Shown here in pieces: positions 6,143-7,116 of a stretch of 7,116 nucleotides of DNA. Under the pieces are notes generated by a model. It saw nothing but the letters and a program-made list of their open reading frames with translations. It had not been told where the DNA came from and searched no databases. Numbering within the stretch: the first letter of the stretch is position 1; every line of letters starts with the position of its first letter. The position numbers were made by a program, and so were the translations under genes. The DNA comes from JBBAAW01 sp041658075 (GTDB lineage: Bacteria; Patescibacteriota; WWE3; UBA101185; UBA10185): contig JBBAAW010000028.1 of the NCBI GenBank assembly GCA_041658075.1, forward strand, positions 1-7,116, in the 5' to 3' direction.

Positions 6143-6416
6143 ACCGGGTGGTTAATGATTTGAATCTCAACGATTGGATGGTTTTATCGGTGAGCAATTG
6201 TAAAATCCTATCAATTGGAATTATTGAAAGAATAGTAAACCATGAATACGACTCCAGCAACTTACGAAATAAAGTAGCCTCCGAGTAATGCCCAGCCTTT
6301 TCGCGTTTGCCTTCCAGCACTTCGAGGCAGTGTTCGGGCGCGATGTTGTAGTCCCACATCAGGGAGCGCATTAAATTGAGCCGTTCTTCGTGGGGCACAA
6401 GTATTTGGTGTTGCAT
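6093..6416 (-). CDS. Small protein paired with the nucleotidyltransferase (putative antitoxin)
   Basis: A 107-residue protein from the ATG at 6414-6416 (MQHQILVPHEERLNLMRSLM); an upstream TTG would add two residues. I do not recognise the family with certainty. The motif SLMWDYNIAPEH recalls the opening L-F/M-W-D of small Bacteroidota proteins such as DUF6922, and the middle part (KAGHYSEATLFRKLLESYSW, LLTDKTIQSLRFKSL) has a helical, mildly basic character. No signal peptide or membrane segment is seen. It overlaps the nucleotidyltransferase by 50 nt and lies 2 nt after the stop of an ORF6N-like remnant (TGA-TA-ATG). The position argues for an antitoxin or accessory regulator; this is inference from context only. 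Confidence 0.65.
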   Translation of the reverse strand: MQHQILVPHEERLNLMRSLMWDYNIAPEHCLEVLEGKREKAGHYSEATLFRKLLESYSWFTILSIIPIDRILQLLTDKTIQSLRFKSLTTRYEFIRSRLQKYLSASG

Positions 6417-6418
6417 TA

Positions 6419-6622
6419 TCAAGTTATTATTTCAGTAAAAGCATAAGGTGTGGCTGAAATATTTCTCTTTTTTTGGGATGCGGTCACATTTTGTGACCAC
6501 ATATTTTTATCATTACTTGATGCGGTTGCAATTTGTGACCGAATAAATTCCCATTCATCAATAGTAATGAAAGAACTATTTGAAGTTGTTCCCAAAATTC
6601 TCTGAGGCCGTTTGAAATCCAT
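6419..6622 (-). pseudogene. ORF6N-like DNA-binding protein remnant
   Basis: The frame from ATG 6620-6622 includes the pieces IDEWEFIRSQIATAS and KKRNISATPYAFTE. These resemble the ORF6N/KilA-N type segment 'EEW-x-x-L-R-S-Q-x-A-T-S-S ... P-Y-A-F-T-E-Q-G-V'. The frame stops just after the YAFTE motif, where the family normally continues with QGVAMLSSVL, and the usual N-terminal half with the IRGQKVM motif is missing. It therefore looks like an internal scrap of about 67 codons. Its stop lies two bases before the next ATG, so it may still act as a translated leader of the toxin-antitoxin pair. Family assignment rests on two short motifs. Confidence 0.5.
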
Positions 6623-6659
6623 TCTTAAAAGAGCTATTGTTTCTATGATTTAATAAGTT

Positions 6660-6825
6660 GCCTAAACATTACTGAGTTTTCGCCCCCTTGGGAGGGCCGA
6701 GCGTTAAGAAACAGTCCGGTGGACTGTTTTAGCGAGGAGCCTGACTGCAGGGCAAGCGCTGCATCAGCAGCCAGAGGGGTTGAGATAACAAGTGCGAAAG
6801 TATTGAAACTGGCGGTTCCGGTCGG
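6660..6825. other. GC-richer non-coding island upstream of repeat copy 2
   Basis: About 165 bp of higher G+C between the ORF6N-like remnant and the second 188-bp repeat. It includes CCCCCTTGGGAGGG, a perfect hairpin at 6709-6729, and sequence weakly similar to about 5145-5171. Small open frames on both strands overlap each other and match nothing I know, so I call no gene. Confidence 0.5.
6709..6729. other. 9-bp perfect hairpin (AAACAGTCC-GGT-GGACTGTTT)
   Basis: Perfect 9-bp stem with a 3-base loop. A short T run follows on the + strand, but no gene on that strand ends nearby. A transcription terminator is possible; a structural part of the dispersed repeat is as likely. Confidence 0.6.
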
Positions 6826-7013
6826 TTCGCTCCATTTCCGGTTTTCCAACGCGCCGCTAAAGTACATTTCTACAATCTATCTTACATGTACTGTCATTGC
6901 GAGCCCCGCCCTGCGGGACGAAGCAATCTTTATCAACCTTACACAGTAGAAACTTTTGTCTTTTATCCAACTTACTGATTACTACTTATTTCTTACTACT
7001 TACTTTATCTTTT
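6826..7013. repeat. 188-bp dispersed repeat, copy 2
   Basis: Direct, ungapped partner of 5172-5359 at a fixed offset of 1654 bp. The REP-like hairpin core is at 6896-6927. The 7-bp ACTACTT-type array at its end is slightly more diverged and continues into TTTTATC units. Together the copies bracket the nucleotidyltransferase module. Confidence 0.9.
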
Positions 7014-7116
7014 ATCTTGTAGCGTTCGAGTTCACGACTAAGAGTGCCAGGTTATAGTTTATAGTTGAGCGTTATATTGTTGAGTGAAGTCTTGTTATAC
7101 TGACGAAGGGTTTGAT
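7014..7116. repeat. Diverged 7-bp repeat tail, no gene seen
   Basis: Contains GTTATAG / TTTATAG / TTGAGCG steps, which keep the 7-bp spacing and resemble the GCGTTGAGCG-type array near 270. No coding frame is credible before the window ends. Confidence 0.5.

Noticed and set aside
6643..6949. Small open frames on both strands near the second repeat copy
   Set aside because: They overlap each other on opposite strands and run into the 188-bp repeat; no motif was found.

Overview
The window looks like an accessory region of a Bacteroidota chromosome, perhaps a Bacteroidales or Marinilabiliales relative. This rests on family content: four-helix-bundle (S23/IVS-type) proteins, a GDP-L-fucose synthase tail, an AlbA_2/Schlafen-like ATP-binding protein with an NEG-repeat linker, a DUF2281-like/PIN pair, and an AbiEii-type nucleotidyltransferase. 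AT-rich genes with few clear Shine-Dalgarno sites fit too. The taxonomic call is inference. Every recognisable gene lies on the minus strand, and much of the window is repeat DNA.

Layout. At 149-268 lies the last ~37-39 codons of a GDP-L-fucose synthase gene, cut off where a 7-bp repeat array begins. From there to about 3910 are four four-helix-bundle loci: a broken gene (352-818, with an 88-bp inverted-repeat-bounded insertion), an intact gene (950-1336), a 3'-end scrap (3265-3330) and a second intact gene (3375-3746). Degenerate heptanucleotide arrays separate them. An AlbA_2/ATPase-like/winged-helix protein (1624-2985) sits in the middle, between direct copies of the same array. Then come a VapBC-type toxin-antitoxin pair (3986-4575), a GC-richer non-coding island (about 4850-5170), and an AbiEii-type nucleotidyltransferase with an overlapping small partner gene and an ORF6N-like remnant (5429-6622). 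A 188-bp dispersed repeat brackets this last module (5172-5359 and 6826-7013).

How it fits together. Three pairs of direct repeats enclose cargo: a 41-bp perfect repeat (74-114 / 3868-3908), a 29-bp perfect repeat around the AlbA_2 gene (1440-1468 / 3101-3129), and the 188-bp, ~89% identical repeat around the nucleotidyltransferase module. Almost all the low-complexity DNA, although its base composition varies widely, keeps a 7-bp period. The four-helix-bundle loci tend to have arrays in opposite orientation on their two sides, with a different heptamer family for each gene. This recalls the 23S rRNA intervening sequences, in which homologous proteins are encoded inside stem-forming inverted repeats. 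The strongest candidate for something undescribed is therefore a 'heptamer-armed four-helix-bundle cassette' that inserts, decays and recombines, leaving scraps. The toxin-antitoxin genes and the AlbA_2 gene are typical passengers of such plastic regions.
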